Source: Bacillus andreraoultii | GTDB taxonomy: Bacteria > Bacillota > Bacilli > Bacillales > Caldibacillaceae | Direction: 5' to 3' | Assembly: GCF_001244735.1 (NCBI RefSeq) | Contig: NZ_LN868937.1 | Location: forward strand, 169,876-233,875 | DNA: 64,000 bases | In this document: one piece after another, positions 1 to 9,965 of the stretch | Numbering within the stretch: position 1 is the stretch's first letter | Layout: each line of letters opens with the position of its first letter | Translations under genes and position numbers: made by a program | Notes under the pieces: model-generated | Seen by the model: only the letters and a program-made list of their open reading frames with translations | What the model was told of the DNA's origin: nothing | Database searches by the model: none

Positions 1-1
1 G

Positions 2-1306
2 TTTTATGGCTTTATGTTATTTTCTATGTTATTTGGTGCAGGAAATTTAATTTTCCCTGCTTTTTTAGGACAAGCTGCTGGGGAAAATGTTTGGCAAGCG
101 GTTAGTGGGTTTATCATCTCAGATGCGGGATTAGCACTCGTATCATTTATTGCTATAGCGAAATCTGGTAGCTTTGAGAAGTTAATCCAACGTGTCCATC
201 CCCTTTTTGCGATTGTTTTTCCAGTTGCAATTTATTTATCCATTGGTCCAGGACTAGCAATACCGCGCGCTGGAAGTCTTGCTTATGAGATGGGAGTGAA
301 ACCTTTCTTACCAGCGTCACTTTCTGGTTCACCAATAGGGCTGTTTACTTATACGATTTTATTTTTTTTTATCGTCTTTTGGTTTGCAAAAACGCCTACG
401 AAACTAGTAGATCGATTAGGAAAAATGTTAACACCGGCATTATTATTTTTGATTTTCATTGTTTTCATAAAATCGTTATTTAAAGATTTCCCACCACTTA
501 ATGCGGCAGTTCCCCCATATAGTAGAAATCCATTCACAACGGGGATTTTAGATGGATATCAAACGATGGATGGACTTTGTGCTTTAATTTATGGGGTCAT
601 ATTTATTAATCTTTTTAAAGAAAAGAAGATAGAAAGTCGTTCCCTACAGGTGAAGTATTTAATCGTATTTGGACTCATTTCCGGTCTTTTACTATCCATT
701 TGTTATCTTATCATTGCTTATTTAGGGGCAGCTACACCACTTCCTGGAACAGTAGATAATGGGGCGGTTGTTTTAAGTAGTGTTATGAAACAATTATTTG
801 GTAATGGTGGAGCCATTGTTTTAGGACTAATTTTTACATTAGCATGCTTAAATGTTTGTATTGGGTTAATCACTTCTTGTGCTCAATTTTTCTCGAATTT
901 ATTTCCAAAGGTATCCTATATTGGCTGGTCAATCATTTTATGTATTGCAAGTGGTGTTGTTGCCAATTTAGGTTTAACACAAATTTTAAAAGTCTCTGTA
1001 CCTATTTTACGTTTATTATATCCATTGGCAATTACATTAATGATCTTCGGCCTAATCCATGATCGTATTCCATACCATCATCGTCCAGTCTACGGTATGA
1101 CGATTAGCTTTGTGGGGTTATTTAGTTTATTAGATGTAATAAATTCCACCCTTTTGAACGGGGCGATTTCAGGAGTACTTTCCGTTGTTCCGTTGCAAAA
1201 CTTAAGCTTTGGTTGGGCCATTCCAGGTCTAATTGGATTTATCTTAGGAAGTATTATTGAAAAGCAAACGTATAGAGCTAATAAAACAAATAGGGAAGCA
1301 GCATAG
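2..1306 (+). CDS. brnQ: Branched-chain amino acid transporter, BrnQ/LIVCS family (5' truncated by window edge)
   Basis: This is a cation-coupled importer of leucine, isoleucine and valine in the cytoplasmic membrane. The frame is open from base 2, and the residues before the first Met (FYGF, then MLFSMLFGAGN) continue the conserved family N-terminus, so the true start lies outside the window. The motif GAGNLIFPAFLGQ is typical of BrnQ. About 12 hydrophobic segments follow, and the C-terminus ends with a short basic tail. Roughly 10-20 N-terminal residues are probably missing, judging by usual family lengths near 440. A hairpin terminator follows the stop codon. Substrate preference among branched-chain amino acids is inferred from the family. 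Confidence 0.92.
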   Translation, partial: FYGFMLFSMLFGAGNLIFPAFLGQAAGENVWQAVSGFIISDAGLALVSFIAIAKSGSFEKLIQRVHPLFAIVFPVAIYLSIGPGLAIPRAGSLAYEMGVKPFLPASLSGSPIGLFTYTILFFFIVFWFAKTPTKLVDRLGKMLTPALLFLIFIVFIKSLFKDFPPLNAAVPPYSRNPFTTGILDGYQTMDGLCALIYGVIFINLFKEKKIESRSLQVKYLIVFGLISGLLLSICYLIIAYLGAATPLPGTVDNGAVVLSSVMKQLFGNGGAIVLGLIFTLACLNVCIGLITSCAQFFSNLFPKVSYIGWSIILCIASGVVANLGLTQILKVSVPILRLLYPLAITLMIFGLIHDRIPYHHRPVYGMTISFVGLFSLLDVINSTLLNGAISGVLSVVPLQNLSFGWAIPGLIGFILGSIIEKQTYRANKTNREAA

Positions 1307-1321
1307 AATTTCTTTTATTCC

Positions 1322-1353
1322 AAGGGGACATGAATGGTGTGCCCCTTTATTTG
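1322..1353 (+). terminator. Rho-independent terminator after brnQ
   Basis: The arms AAGGGGACA and TGTGCCCCTT pair with one bulge and are followed by a T-rich stretch, 15 bases after the brnQ stop codon. Confidence 0.6.
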
Positions 1354-1498
1354 TATGTAATTCGTAAAAATGGTGATGCTAATCATTCCATAATATTCCC
1401 TCATTATTCTAATAAGCCACTTTAGATGTAAGTACTTTCAAAAAGGTATATAATTTTTATAAAATACTTGCTCATTACATTTTTCGCACTACCGAGAA

Positions 1499-1527
1499 TT
1501 GACATAAATATTTTTGTAATGGATTAT
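1499..1527 (+). promoter_or_regulatory. Candidate SigA promoter for the sulfurtransferase gene
   Basis: TTGACA at 1499-1504 is followed after 17 bases by GATTAT at 1522-1527. The -35 is perfect and the -10 matches 4 of 6 positions. It lies 50 bases upstream of the GTG start. Confidence 0.5.
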
Positions 1528-1576
1528 TCTTTTAAGCATGTTCCATTGAAACTTAACCAAGTTAGGAGTGGTTTAA

Positions 1577-2425
1577 GTGAAGTTTGTTGTTAACAAAGAG
1601 TGGTTATTTGAACAGTTAAATAATCAGCAGGTGAAAATTGTTGATTGTCGCTTTGATTTAGGAAATCCAGACTTTGGGGAAAAACGGTATCAAGAGTCAC
1701 ATATTCCTGGTGCTTACTATTTTCATCTTGAGAAGCAACTATCAGGACCAGTAGTAGAACATGGAGGGAGACATCCGCTTCCGGAAATGGAGAAATTTAA
1801 ACAAGATCTTGAAAAAGTAGGAATCGACCATTCCAAAACGGTCATAGCTTACGATGGAGGAGAGGGCCAATTTGCATCACGCTTTTGGTGGCTACTTACT
1901 TATCTTGGTCATGACAATGTGTATGTGTTAAATGGAGGATTTCGAGGGTGGGTTCAAGCTGGTTTTCCGACAACGAAGGAAATTCCTGAACATGAGCATG
2001 CTTATTTCAAAGTAAATATTCGTAAAGAAATACTTGCTACTTACAATGAAGTAAAAGAGATTGTTACGGATGGAAAAAAATCATCAGTATTAATCGATTC
2101 AAGAGACCCCGCTCGGTACGTAGGAGACATTGAACCAATTGATAAAATTCCGGGGCATATTCCAGGTGCAATAAACAAGTTCTGGGAAAATGGATTAGAG
2201 AAAGGGTTTTTTAAAAGTAAAGAAGAACAAAAGAAAAGATTTGCTGAAATTGACCAAGATAAACCGATTATTGTTTATTGTGGGTCTGGTGTAACGGCTA
2301 CACCAAATTATATAGCGTTAAAAATGGCTGGTTATAAAAATGTGAAACTTTATGCAGGTAGTTATAGTGATTGGGTTTCTTATGAAGGAAATCCAGTGGA
2401 AAAGGGAAATGAGAACGCTAAGTAA
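1577..2425 (+). CDS. Two-domain sulfurtransferase (thiosulfate / 3-mercaptopyruvate sulfurtransferase)
   Basis: A tandem rhodanese of 282 residues, the usual size for this family; it transfers sulfane sulfur from thiosulfate or 3-mercaptopyruvate to an acceptor through a cysteine persulfide. The N-terminal domain (about 1-130) lacks an active-site loop cysteine and is likely structural. The C-terminal domain (about 150-275) carries the loop CGSGVTA with catalytic Cys235. This loop resembles the CG[S/T]G[V/T]T form of 3-mercaptopyruvate enzymes more than classic thiosulfate rhodanese, but substrate cannot be settled from sequence alone. The start is GTG, supported by TTAGGAGTGG directly upstream. 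It stands alone between two spaced genes. Confidence 0.88.
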   Translation: MKFVVNKEWLFEQLNNQQVKIVDCRFDLGNPDFGEKRYQESHIPGAYYFHLEKQLSGPVVEHGGRHPLPEMEKFKQDLEKVGIDHSKTVIAYDGGEGQFASRFWWLLTYLGHDNVYVLNGGFRGWVQAGFPTTKEIPEHEHAYFKVNIRKEILATYNEVKEIVTDGKKSSVLIDSRDPARYVGDIEPIDKIPGHIPGAINKFWENGLEKGFFKSKEEQKKRFAEIDQDKPIIVYCGSGVTATPNYIALKMAGYKNVKLYAGSYSDWVSYEGNPVEKGNENAK

Positions 2426-2808
2426 ATCAGTCATGTTCTTTCGATGACTAGGACAATAAATTTTATGGAAGAAAAGCGAAACGAGTTACACATAACTATG
2501 TCGAACAAAAGACAATAATCATATGAAATAAATAAAAGATCAAGTCATCAGGGAGGAAACAATCATTTCACTTTGACCGATTGTTTCCGTGTTACTCTTC
2601 AAACGAAATGGTACCAGTTGCATTTTGATTTTCCACGTTCATGTCATTTATAACTATCTTAGAATAGCAAAATAATATTTTAATCCATTAAAAATTCTGA
2701 TAGAATAAAATTAAGGTATACTGTATTCAAAAAGTTCTATGTCCATGTTGGTTACGTTAATTAAATAGGTAAAATGTCAATATTAATCATAACTTTAAGG
2801 GGATAAGG
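2426..2808. other. Intergenic region before mqo
   Basis: No credible gene was seen in these 383 bases. They hold a perfect 10-bp inverted repeat, GGAAACAATC at 2555-2564 and GATTGTTTCC at 2579-2588, not followed by a T-run. A weak promoter candidate for mqo has TATACT at 2717-2722 with TTCTGA 16 bases upstream. Confidence 0.5.
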
Positions 2809-4347
2809 ATGGGGAAAATGAGTAACATACAAACAAAAACAGATGTGATTCTGATTGGTGCTGGAATTATGAGTGCAACATTAGGTTCATTATTAAAGGA
2901 ATTAGCTCCTGATTGGGAAATTAAAGTGTTTGAGAAATTACCTAAGCCTGGTGAGGAAAGTTCGAATGAATGGAATAATGCGGGGACAGGACATTCGGCT
3001 TTATGTGAATTAAACTATACACCAGAAAAGCCGGACGGAACAATTGATACGAATAAGGCGATAAAAGTAAATGAACAATTTCAATTATCAAAGCAGTTCT
3101 GGGCTTATCTTGTAAAAAGTGATTTAATTCAAAACCCGCAAGACTTTATTATGCCTTTACCTCATATGAGTTTTGTTGAAGGGGAAAGCAATGTACAATT
3201 TTTAAAGAAAAGATATAAAGCGCTGTCAACTAATCCGTTATTTCAAGGTATGGAATTCTCTGATGACCCAGAAAAACTGAAAGAATGGATACCGTTAATG
3301 ATGGATGGTCGTACCTCAAAAGAGCCAATTGCAGCAACAAAAATTGATTCTGGTACGGATGTAAATTTCGGTGCACTTACCCGAATTTTATTTAAACATT
3401 TAACGAACCAGGGTGTGGAAATGAATTATAAGCACCAAGTTAAAAATATTAAGCGGACGAGTGATGGACTGTGGGAAGTAAAGGTACAAGATATTGATGG
3501 AGGAAACATAGAATATCATACAGCAAAATTTGTGTTCATCGGTGCAGGTGGTGGAAGTCTACCATTACTTCAAAAAACAGGAATCCCAGAATCTAAGCAT
3601 ATTGGTGGTTTCCCAGTTAGTGGGTTATTTATGGTATGTAAAAATCAAGAAATTATTGAACAGCATCATGCAAAGGTGTATGGAAAGGCAAAAGTTGGTG
3701 CGCCACCAATGTCTGTCCCACATCTTGATACAAGATATATTGATAATAAAAAAGCATTATTATTCGGTCCGTTTGCAGGATTTTCACCTAAATTTTTAAA
3801 AACGGGTTCAAACTTAGATTTAATTGGATCTGTGAAACCAAATAATGTGATGACAATGTTAGCCGCCGGAGTAAAAGAAATGTCATTAACAAAGTATTTA
3901 ATCCAGCAAGTCATGCTCTCTAATGAAAAGCGATTAGAAGAGTTACGTGAATTTATCCCTAATGCTAAATTAGAAGATTGGGATATTGTTGTAGCAGGAC
4001 AGCGAGTTCAAGTGATAAAAGATACTGAAACAGGTGGTAAGGGAACACTGCAATTTGGAACGGAAGTAGTAAGTGCTGCAGACGGATCCATTGCTGCTTT
4101 ACTCGGTGCCTCACCTGGTGCTTCAACTGCTGTACATGTCATGTTAGAAGTATTAGAAAAATGTTTTCCACAATATATGAATAAATGGGAACTAAAAATA
4201 AGGGAAATGATACCTTCTTATGGTGCATCACTCGTTGCCAATCCAGGTCTATTCCAAGATATTCATGAGTCCACATCGCAAATACTAGGACTTAAAACGG
4301 AAGCAACCATACCGCCAACACCGGAGAAAGTATTACAAGAAGTATAA
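2809..4347 (+). CDS. mqo: Malate:quinone oxidoreductase
   Basis: A peripheral membrane FAD enzyme that oxidises malate to oxaloacetate and passes electrons to menaquinone, linking the citric acid cycle to the respiratory chain. The 512-residue length fits the family. The N-terminal Rossmann motif is [15 protein letters not shown] (about residues 13-27), and family blocks such as [20 protein letters not shown] and [13 protein letters not shown] are present. The C-terminal [16 protein letters not shown] segment is also typical. The first ATG is preceded by AAGGGG at a good distance; a second in-frame ATG lies three codons later. The gene is flanked by its own long leader and terminator, so it is probably monocistronic. 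Bacilli often carry a soluble malate dehydrogenase as well; none is in this window. Confidence 0.96.
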   Translation: MGKMSNIQTKTDVILIGAGIMSATLGSLLKELAPDWEIKVFEKLPKPGEESSNEWNNAGTGHSALCELNYTPEKPDGTIDTNKAIKVNEQFQLSKQFWAYLVKSDLIQNPQDFIMPLPHMSFVEGESNVQFLKKRYKALSTNPLFQGMEFSDDPEKLKEWIPLMMDGRTSKEPIAATKIDSGTDVNFGALTRILFKHLTNQGVEMNYKHQVKNIKRTSDGLWEVKVQDIDGGNIEYHTAKFVFIGAGGGSLPLLQKTGIPESKHIGGFPVSGLFMVCKNQEIIEQHHAKVYGKAKVGAPPMSVPHLDTRYIDNKKALLFGPFAGFSPKFLKTGSNLDLIGSVKPNNVMTMLAAGVKEMSLTKYLIQQVMLSNEKRLEELREFIPNAKLEDWDIVVAGQRVQVIKDTETGGKGTLQFGTEVVSAADGSIAALLGASPGASTAVHVMLEVLEKCFPQYMNKWELKIREMIPSYGASLVANPGLFQDIHESTSQILGLKTEATIPPTPEKVLQEV

Positions 4348-4385
4348 AAAATATGCAAGTTTCATAAAACTTTGGGTAAATGGTA

Positions 4386-4424
4386 GAAGGTCATCTAGAT
4401 AATTCTAGATGGCTTCTTTTTCCT
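4386..4424 (+). terminator. Rho-independent terminator after mqo
   Basis: A stem built on CATCTAGA and TCTAGATG, extended by GAAG/CTTC, is followed by TTTTTCCTTT, 39 bases after the stop codon. Confidence 0.8.
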
Positions 4425-4619
4425 TTACAAGTAAAGGAAGTGACGATGATGGGTTTATGAGGTTATCCTTCATCATTTATGCATGGAGAAACGAGGTTTG
4501 AGTTGTGAGTCCGTTGATTAAAGCCTACGACATATAAAAAGTTACTAATAGAAATTTCACAAAGACAGTCCGAATGATTTATAGCTTGGCTGTACTTTTT
4601 TATAGGTGGAGTGAAGGAT

Positions 4620-5837
4620 TTGACAATAGACAAGATAAATAAAGGATTACAAATGAAGGCGACCTCACTAGACTCTCTACCGAACCATTGGGAAGTTGTC
4701 AAACTAGGCAATTATATGACGATTTATAGTGGAGACAGCCCTTCTAATTTACAATTTAATGAAAATGGAATTCCCTATTTTAAAGTAGATGATTTAAATC
4801 GTTCAGCAAAATATATGGTAGACAGTAAATTAAACATCGCGAATCAAAACATAAAGAAAGTTGTACCAAAAGGAAGCTTAATTTTCCCGAAACGTGGGGC
4901 AGCAATTTTAACAAATAAAATCCGCATATTAACAGAGGATAGTTACTTTGACACAAATATCATGGGTGTTAAAGTCGATGAAGAACAATTTGATAGAGAA
5001 TTTCTATACTACTTTTTACTAAATAAAGGGCTATATAAAATTGCGGATACATCGACAATTCCTCAACTTAACAACAAGCATATACAACCGCTCTTAATTC
5101 CAAAACCACCTATAAATGAACAGCGGAAGATAGCTGCGATTCTAGCTACTTGGGATAAGGCAATTGATTACAAAGAAAGAATGCTAGAAGAAAAAAGGAA
5201 AGTAAAACGTGGATTAATGGAGCGATTGTTATCTGGGAAAGTAAGGTTACCAGGTTTTCAAAATGAATGGATAAAAGTTAAATTTAGAGACGTAATGAGT
5301 TTTTTGAAGAAAAGGCCAGTGAAGGATCCGTATAATTATTATTTATTAACAGTGAAGCTATATTTAAAAGGTATAGAGGCTACGGATAAAAAACCAAATA
5401 TTACAGTAAAGGGTCGACCATATTATATAAGGGATCCTGGCGAGTTACTCATAGGAAGGCAAAATTTCCACAACGGAGGCATGGGTATGGTCCCAGAAGG
5501 AATGGTCAATTATGTTGCTTCCAATGCAATTAGTAGTGTACATGGTATAAAAGGTAATTTGAAGTTTTATTATTACTATATGTCTAACCCTAACTTTTAT
5601 AAAAGAATAGAACTTCTTATCGGAGGAACGGGACAAAAGGAAATATCTGAAGCGATGATGAAGCAGTTAAGGCTCTTTATTCCTTCAGACGAAAAGGAAC
5701 AGACTGCAATTGTTCATCTACTTGAAACAGCAGATAATGAATTAAATCTATTAGAAGAAGAATTGTTGCAAGTAAAACAGCAAAAGGAAGGGTTAATGCA
5801 ATTACTATTAACAGGAAAAGTGAACGTGTCCGTATGA
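4620..5837 (+). CDS. hsdS: Orphan type I restriction-modification specificity subunit (HsdS)
   Basis: Type I S subunits choose the bipartite DNA target for methylation and restriction. Two target-recognition domains are visible (roughly residues 20-175 and 225-355). Each is followed by a conserved coiled-coil spacer: NEQRKIAAILATWDKAID with a LMERLLSGKV end, and EKEQTAIVHLLETAD with a LMQLLLTGKV end. The gene is therefore full length (about 405 residues) and not obviously broken. No hsdM or hsdR lies beside it: mqo is upstream and ahpF faces it downstream. The start is uncertain. GTG at 4611 sits almost on the AGGTGG ribosome site, TTG at 4620 is better spaced and is chosen here, and an ATG occurs at 4653. 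It may serve methylase subunits elsewhere, or be a leftover of a shuffled locus. Confidence 0.88.
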   Translation: MTIDKINKGLQMKATSLDSLPNHWEVVKLGNYMTIYSGDSPSNLQFNENGIPYFKVDDLNRSAKYMVDSKLNIANQNIKKVVPKGSLIFPKRGAAILTNKIRILTEDSYFDTNIMGVKVDEEQFDREFLYYFLLNKGLYKIADTSTIPQLNNKHIQPLLIPKPPINEQRKIAAILATWDKAIDYKERMLEEKRKVKRGLMERLLSGKVRLPGFQNEWIKVKFRDVMSFLKKRPVKDPYNYYLLTVKLYLKGIEATDKKPNITVKGRPYYIRDPGELLIGRQNFHNGGMGMVPEGMVNYVASNAISSVHGIKGNLKFYYYYMSNPNFYKRIELLIGGTGQKEISEAMMKQLRLFIPSDEKEQTAIVHLLETADNELNLLEEELLQVKQQKEGLMQLLLTGKVNVSV

Positions 5838-5864
5838 AAATAAATAAGTTAATAGAAAAAAACC

Positions 5865-5987
5865 GGGGTTGTCCGAAAAGGCGATATCCCAAAAAATGTG
5901 ATAGTCAAGTAAGATGTTATATCAAGGTTTTGAAACATGAAAAGGGGGCATCCAGAAATAAAAAATACGACTTTCTGAACGGCCCCG
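5865..5987 (-). repeat. Two-hairpin repeat element, copy A
   Basis: Read on the minus strand, this 123-bp element begins GGGGCCGTTCAGAAA and ends TTTTCGGACAACCCC. The ends are imperfect inverted repeats of each other. It aligns along its length with the elements at 45061-45180 and 48669-48763. Its first 45 bases fold into a hairpin (arms near TTCAGAAA and TTTCTGGA) followed by CTTTT, which may act as the terminator of ahpF. Confidence 0.75.
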
Positions 5988-6022
5988 TTTTTATAACCAT
6001 TTATTAAAATCAAAATGAGTAA

Positions 6023-7555
6023 TTAATTTCGAATTAAGTAGTCAAACGCACCTAGTGCAGCAGTAGCTCCGGACCCCATGGAGATGATAATTTGTTTGTA
6101 AGCACTGTTTGTACAGTCACCAGCTGCAAAAACACCTGGAATACTTGTTGCACCGTGTTCATCAACAATAATTTCACCCATTCTTGTCCGTTCAAGGGTT
6201 CCTTCTAACCATTCAGTATTAGGAACAAGACCGATTTGAACAAACACACCAGCCAATTCGATATGATGCTCTTCACCAGTTTCACGGTCAATATAAGTTA
6301 GTCCGTTTACTTTATCTGTACCAGTAATTTCTTTCGTTTGAGCATTTTTTATAACGGTCACATTTGGAAGACTATATAAACGATCTTGTAGTACGGAATC
6401 TGCTTTCAATTCTGGAGCAAATTCAATAACGGTCACATGTTTTACAACTCCAGCAAGGTCAATAGCCGCTTCAATACCTGAGTTACCGCCACCAATAACA
6501 GCTACATCTTTACCTGCAAATAACGGTCCATCACAATGTGGACAATACGCTACACCTTTTGTTTTAAACTCTTCTTCACCTGGAACACCGACATTACGCC
6601 AACGAGCACCAGTTGATAGAATAACAGTTTTGCTCTTTAATACGCCACCATTTTCTAATTCAACTTCAACGAGGTTATCTTTCTTTTCTAATCGTTTTGC
6701 TCGTTGTAAATTCATAATATCAACAGGGTATTCTTTTACATGTTCTTCAAGGCTGGCTGCAAGTTGTGGACCTTCTGTATACTTCACACTAATGAAGTTT
6801 TCAATCCCTTTTGTATCCATAATTTGTCCACCGAAACGTTCAGCAACTATTCCTGTACGAATCCCTTTACGTGCTGCATAGATTGCTGCGCTTGCACCAG
6901 CTGGGCCACCACCGACAACAAGAACGTCAAACGGTTCTTTATTTGAAAACTCGGACGGATCACTAGTTTTCCCCAATTTTGCAAGAATTTCTTCTAGTGA
7001 CATACGGCCACTGCCAAATTCCTCACCATTTAAGAAGACAGTTGGGACCGCCAAAATATTTCTGCTTTCAGCTTCTTCTTTAAATGCGGCACCATCAATC
7101 ATTGTGTGAGTAATATTTGGATTGAGTACACTCATTACATTTAGGGCTTGAACAACGTCTGGACAATTATGGCAAGTGAGACTAACGAAAGTTTCAAAAT
7201 GGTATTCACCTGTTAAACTTTTCACTTGATCAATGACTGCTTGATCTACTTTTGGAGGCCTTCCACTTACTTGTAATAAGGCTAAAACAAATGATGTAAA
7301 TTCGTGTCCTAATGGAATACCAGCAAAGACAACGCCAGTATCTTCCCCGATACGATTTACACTAAAGCTAGGTGTTCTTTGTAAGCTTGCATGTTCCACT
7401 TTAATTTTAGGTGACATAGTAGCTAGCTCATCAACAAGAGCTAGCATATCACCTGATACTTTATCAGAACCTGCACTTACTTTAATTAAAATATCATTCT
7501 CCATTAACTGAAGATATTGATTTAATTGTGCCTTAATATCTGCATCTAGTATCAT
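6023..7555 (-). CDS. ahpF: Alkyl hydroperoxide reductase subunit F
   Basis: This NADH-dependent flavoprotein disulfide reductase recharges AhpC during peroxide breakdown in the cytoplasm. The 510-residue protein has an N-terminal double thioredoxin-fold domain with redox pair Cys128/Cys131 (CHNC). Next comes an FAD Rossmann motif VGGGPAG near 214-220, then a thioredoxin-reductase-type CPHC pair at 338-341 and an NAD(P)H-binding motif VIGGGNSG near 353-360. All catalytic cysteines are present. The start is preceded by AAGGAG, and only 13 bases separate it from the ahpC stop, so the two genes form an operon driven from the PerR-controlled promoter upstream of ahpC. Confidence 0.97.
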   Translation of the reverse strand: MILDADIKAQLNQYLQLMENDILIKVSAGSDKVSGDMLALVDELATMSPKIKVEHASLQRTPSFSVNRIGEDTGVVFAGIPLGHEFTSFVLALLQVSGRPPKVDQAVIDQVKSLTGEYHFETFVSLTCHNCPDVVQALNVMSVLNPNITHTMIDGAAFKEEAESRNILAVPTVFLNGEEFGSGRMSLEEILAKLGKTSDPSEFSNKEPFDVLVVGGGPAGASAAIYAARKGIRTGIVAERFGGQIMDTKGIENFISVKYTEGPQLAASLEEHVKEYPVDIMNLQRAKRLEKKDNLVEVELENGGVLKSKTVILSTGARWRNVGVPGEEEFKTKGVAYCPHCDGPLFAGKDVAVIGGGNSGIEAAIDLAGVVKHVTVIEFAPELKADSVLQDRLYSLPNVTVIKNAQTKEITGTDKVNGLTYIDRETGEEHHIELAGVFVQIGLVPNTEWLEGTLERTRMGEIIVDEHGATSIPGVFAAGDCTNSAYKQIIISMGSGATAALGAFDYLIRN

Positions 7556-7568
7556 TTATAAGCACTCC

Positions 7569-8132
7569 TTAAATTTTACCTACAAGATCAAGGCTAGGTT
7601 TTAATGTTTCCCCAGTTTCTTTCCATTTAGCTGGACAAACTTCACCTGGATGTGTACGAACATATTGTGCTGCTTTAATTTTATCAATTAGTTGGCTAGC
7701 ATCGCGGCCAATTCCGTCTGCATTAATTTCTACGGCTTGAATTACCCCATCTGGATCGATAATGAAAGTTCCGCGTTGAGCAAGGCCTTGTTCTTCATCA
7801 AGAACTTCAAAGTTGCGAGAAATTACGTGAGAAGGGTCTCCAATCATTGCGTATGTAATTTTGCTAATCGCATCTGAATGATCATGCCATGCTTTATGCG
7901 TAAAGTGAGTATCAGTAGAAACTGAGAATACTTCTACACCAAGTTCTTGTAATTTTGGATATTGTTCTTGTAAATCTTCAAGTTCTGTTGGACAAACAAA
8001 TGTAAAGTCTGCTGGATAGAAGCAAACAACACTCCAATGACCTTTCAAATCTTGTTCAGAAACATTAATGAATTCTCCGTTTTTGTAAGCTTGTGCATTA
8101 AATGGTAGAACTTCTTTTCCTACTAGTGACAT
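7569..8132 (-). CDS. ahpC: Alkyl hydroperoxide reductase subunit C (2-Cys peroxiredoxin)
   Basis: A typical 2-Cys peroxiredoxin of 187 residues that reduces hydrogen peroxide and organic hydroperoxides and is reduced in turn by AhpF. The peroxidatic cysteine is Cys47 in the motif FTFVCPTEL, and the resolving cysteine is Cys166 in the motif GEVCPAKW. The start has AGGAGG upstream. It is first in the ahpCF operon and lies about 100 bases downstream of a perfect SigA promoter overlapped by a PerR-like box, so induction by peroxide through PerR is expected. Nothing about the gene looks damaged. Confidence 0.98.
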   Translation of the reverse strand: MSLVGKEVLPFNAQAYKNGEFINVSEQDLKGHWSVVCFYPADFTFVCPTELEDLQEQYPKLQELGVEVFSVSTDTHFTHKAWHDHSDAISKITYAMIGDPSHVISRNFEVLDEEQGLAQRGTFIIDPDGVIQAVEINADGIGRDASQLIDKIKAAQYVRTHPGEVCPAKWKETGETLKPSLDLVGKI

Positions 8133-8226
8133 GATGTAATTCCTCCTAAAATATATTTTAATAAATAGTAGATAACAGAATAAATTGTATAGCTTGTGTT
8201 TCTTTTTGATTATATCAATTTCTTTA

Positions 8227-8241
8227 TTACAATTATTATTA
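8227..8241 (-). promoter_or_regulatory. PerR box over the ahpC promoter
   Basis: On the plus strand this reads TTACAATTATTATTA, matching 12 of the 14 fixed positions of the Bacillus PerR consensus TTATAATNATTATAA. It overlaps the -10 element of the ahpC promoter, as expected for repression. Confidence 0.8.
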
Positions 8242-8265
8242 TATAGTACTAAATATCTTTGTCAA
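8238..8265 (-). promoter_or_regulatory. SigA promoter of ahpCF
   Basis: On the minus strand a perfect TTGACA (8265-8260) is followed by a 16-base spacer and a perfect TATAAT (8243-8238). The ahpC start codon is about 105 bases downstream. Confidence 0.85.
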
Positions 8266-8449
8266 ATAAAACAAGGCTTATTCACATATCTTTAACATTT
8301 TGTACAGAGGTGAGCAATAATATAATTGAGAAACGGATAGAATCATAATTGTTTAACGAGTAAAATAGACAACTCTATCAATTCTCTTAATAATAATTGT
8401 ACAATATCCGAATATGAATGTTAAATTTTATGCATTGTAAGCTCTCTAA

Positions 8450-8482
8450 ATAAAAAGACATTCTACTACGAATAATAGAATG
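8450..8482 (-). terminator. Terminator of the F420-ligase-like gene
   Basis: On the minus strand the arms CATTCTA and TAGAATG pair and are followed by CTTTTTATTT, 25 bases after the stop codon. Confidence 0.7.
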
Positions 8483-8506
8483 CCCATTTGAAAAAAGAAT
8501 ATATCA

Positions 8507-9703
8507 TTATTTTGTGTAATTATCGAAGTACCCTTGAATATAAATGATTGGTGTTCCTTTATCACCACTACCTGAAGTTAAATCTGATAGAGAACCAATT
8601 AGGTCTGTTAGTCTTCTAGGTGTTGTGCCTTGCGATTCCATGGCACCGACTAAATCTTCATCTTTATGAGAGATATAATCAGAAATGGCTCTTTTCAATT
8701 CTTCTCCCTCTAAATGTGCAAAGTTATTATCAGCAAGGTATTTTAATTTAACTTCATTCGGTGTTCCCTCGAGGCCAGTTGTATAAGCAGGAGAAACGAC
8801 TGGGTCTGCCAATTCCCAAATTTTCCCAACCGGATCTTTAAATGCTCCGTCTCCATAAATCATTACCTCAACTTGTTTACCAGTCTTCTCGTTTAAAAGC
8901 TCCTGAATCTTGTTTACGACTGGTTGGCAATTCCGTGGAAACAATTTAATCGTATCTTCAGTTGATTTGTTCGAACCAAGTAAGCCAAAATCTTCATTAA
9001 ATCCACTACCATTTATTGACTCATTTAAAATATCATCAAGGCTAAAAACGTTTTCGGCACCATTTGCTTTTAATATTTTCTTTGTTCGTAAACGTGTATG
9101 TATATCACATGTAAGTATATTTTTTGTATAGTCTAAAATTGTTTTTGGATTGTTAGAGAAAATGACTTCACATTTTGCACCAGTTTCTTCTATTATATTC
9201 TTATAATAATCAATGTAGTCAATACCAGTGAATGGATGTGGGTTATGGCCAAAATAAGTTCTAAATTGTTCTTCCGTTAGCACATCTGTCCAAGGATTCA
9301 CTCCCTTTTCATCGAGTACATCAATGTCAACTAGATGGTTCCCCACTTCATCTGATGGATAACTAAGCATAAGAATAATTTTCTTCGCACCTTTTGCAAT
9401 GCCCCTTAAAACGACGGCAAAACGGTTTCGACTTAAAATCGGGAAGATGACACCAATTGTTTCTTCTCCAAACTTTTTACGAATATCATGTGCAATATCA
9501 TTCGTAGTAGCATAATTTCCTTGGGCGCGGGCAACAACGGACTCTGTAACGGTAACGATGTCTTTGTCTTGAACTTGAAACCCTTCTTTTTCAGCAGCAT
9601 CTAATACACTATGAACAACAATTTCTTCTATATTGTCACCTTGTTTAATGATTGGGCACCGCAGTCCTCTAACAACAGTTCCAACTACTCTTTCCAAGTT
9701 CAT
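8507..9703 (-). CDS. Coenzyme F420-0:L-glutamate ligase-like (CofE-family) protein
   Basis: A 398-residue protein whose N-terminal region carries CofE-family features: the opening GTVVRGLRCPIIKQGD and the block DKDIVTVTESVVARAQGNY near residues 47-65. CofE adds gamma-linked glutamates to coenzyme F420, which Bacillaceae are not known to make. The protein is also longer than archaeal CofE (about 250 residues), with an additional C-terminal part including QPVVNKIQELLNEKTGKQVEVMIYGDG. The real substrate is unknown; a glutamate-type ligation of another acceptor is only an inference. The start ATG is preceded by AGGAGAG. It is monocistronic, lying between ahpC and katA but with no PerR-like box of its own that I could see. 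Confidence 0.75.
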   Translation of the reverse strand: MNLERVVGTVVRGLRCPIIKQGDNIEEIVVHSVLDAAEKEGFQVQDKDIVTVTESVVARAQGNYATTNDIAHDIRKKFGEETIGVIFPILSRNRFAVVLRGIAKGAKKIILMLSYPSDEVGNHLVDIDVLDEKGVNPWTDVLTEEQFRTYFGHNPHPFTGIDYIDYYKNIIEETGAKCEVIFSNNPKTILDYTKNILTCDIHTRLRTKKILKANGAENVFSLDDILNESINGSGFNEDFGLLGSNKSTEDTIKLFPRNCQPVVNKIQELLNEKTGKQVEVMIYGDGAFKDPVGKIWELADPVVSPAYTTGLEGTPNEVKLKYLADNNFAHLEGEELKRAISDYISHKDEDLVGAMESQGTTPRRLTDLIGSLSDLTSGSGDKGTPIIYIQGYFDNYTK

Positions 9704-9802
9704 CTCTCCTAGCGTTATTTAGTAAACAATTCTCAAATGAATAAAAGAGCCAATAGTTAGCTCTCTATTTAAAGTGGAATCAAATTCACATTTTCCTTAT
9801 TT

Positions 9803-9811
9803 ATTATAACA
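9803..9811 (-). promoter_or_regulatory. Candidate extended -10 promoter of the F420-ligase-like gene
   Basis: On the minus strand TGTTATAAT provides an extended -10 (TGnTATAAT) about 100 bases upstream of the start codon. No good -35 was seen. A GAGAGC/GCTCT hairpin followed by TTTT lies in the leader (9744-9767) and could attenuate transcription. Confidence 0.4.
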
Positions 9812-9921
9812 AAGAATCGGCAATTTATGACATAATCGATAAAATTATCATATAAATGAAATTAAGACTATACTAATCCTTCAACTTGGTTAATAGGAGA
9901 GTACAATTTTTTGATTTCTAC

Positions 9922-9965
9922 TTCCTTTTATGCATAAGTGCACAAGGAAGGCTTCGCTAGCATTA
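9922..9965 (+). repeat. Hairpin repeat R2, copy 1
   Basis: The arms CTTCCTT and AAGGAAG enclose a loop region and are followed by GCTTCGCTAGCATT. A closely similar sequence (shared block CACAAGGAAGGCTTCG) occurs at 41353-41397. Confidence 0.55.
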
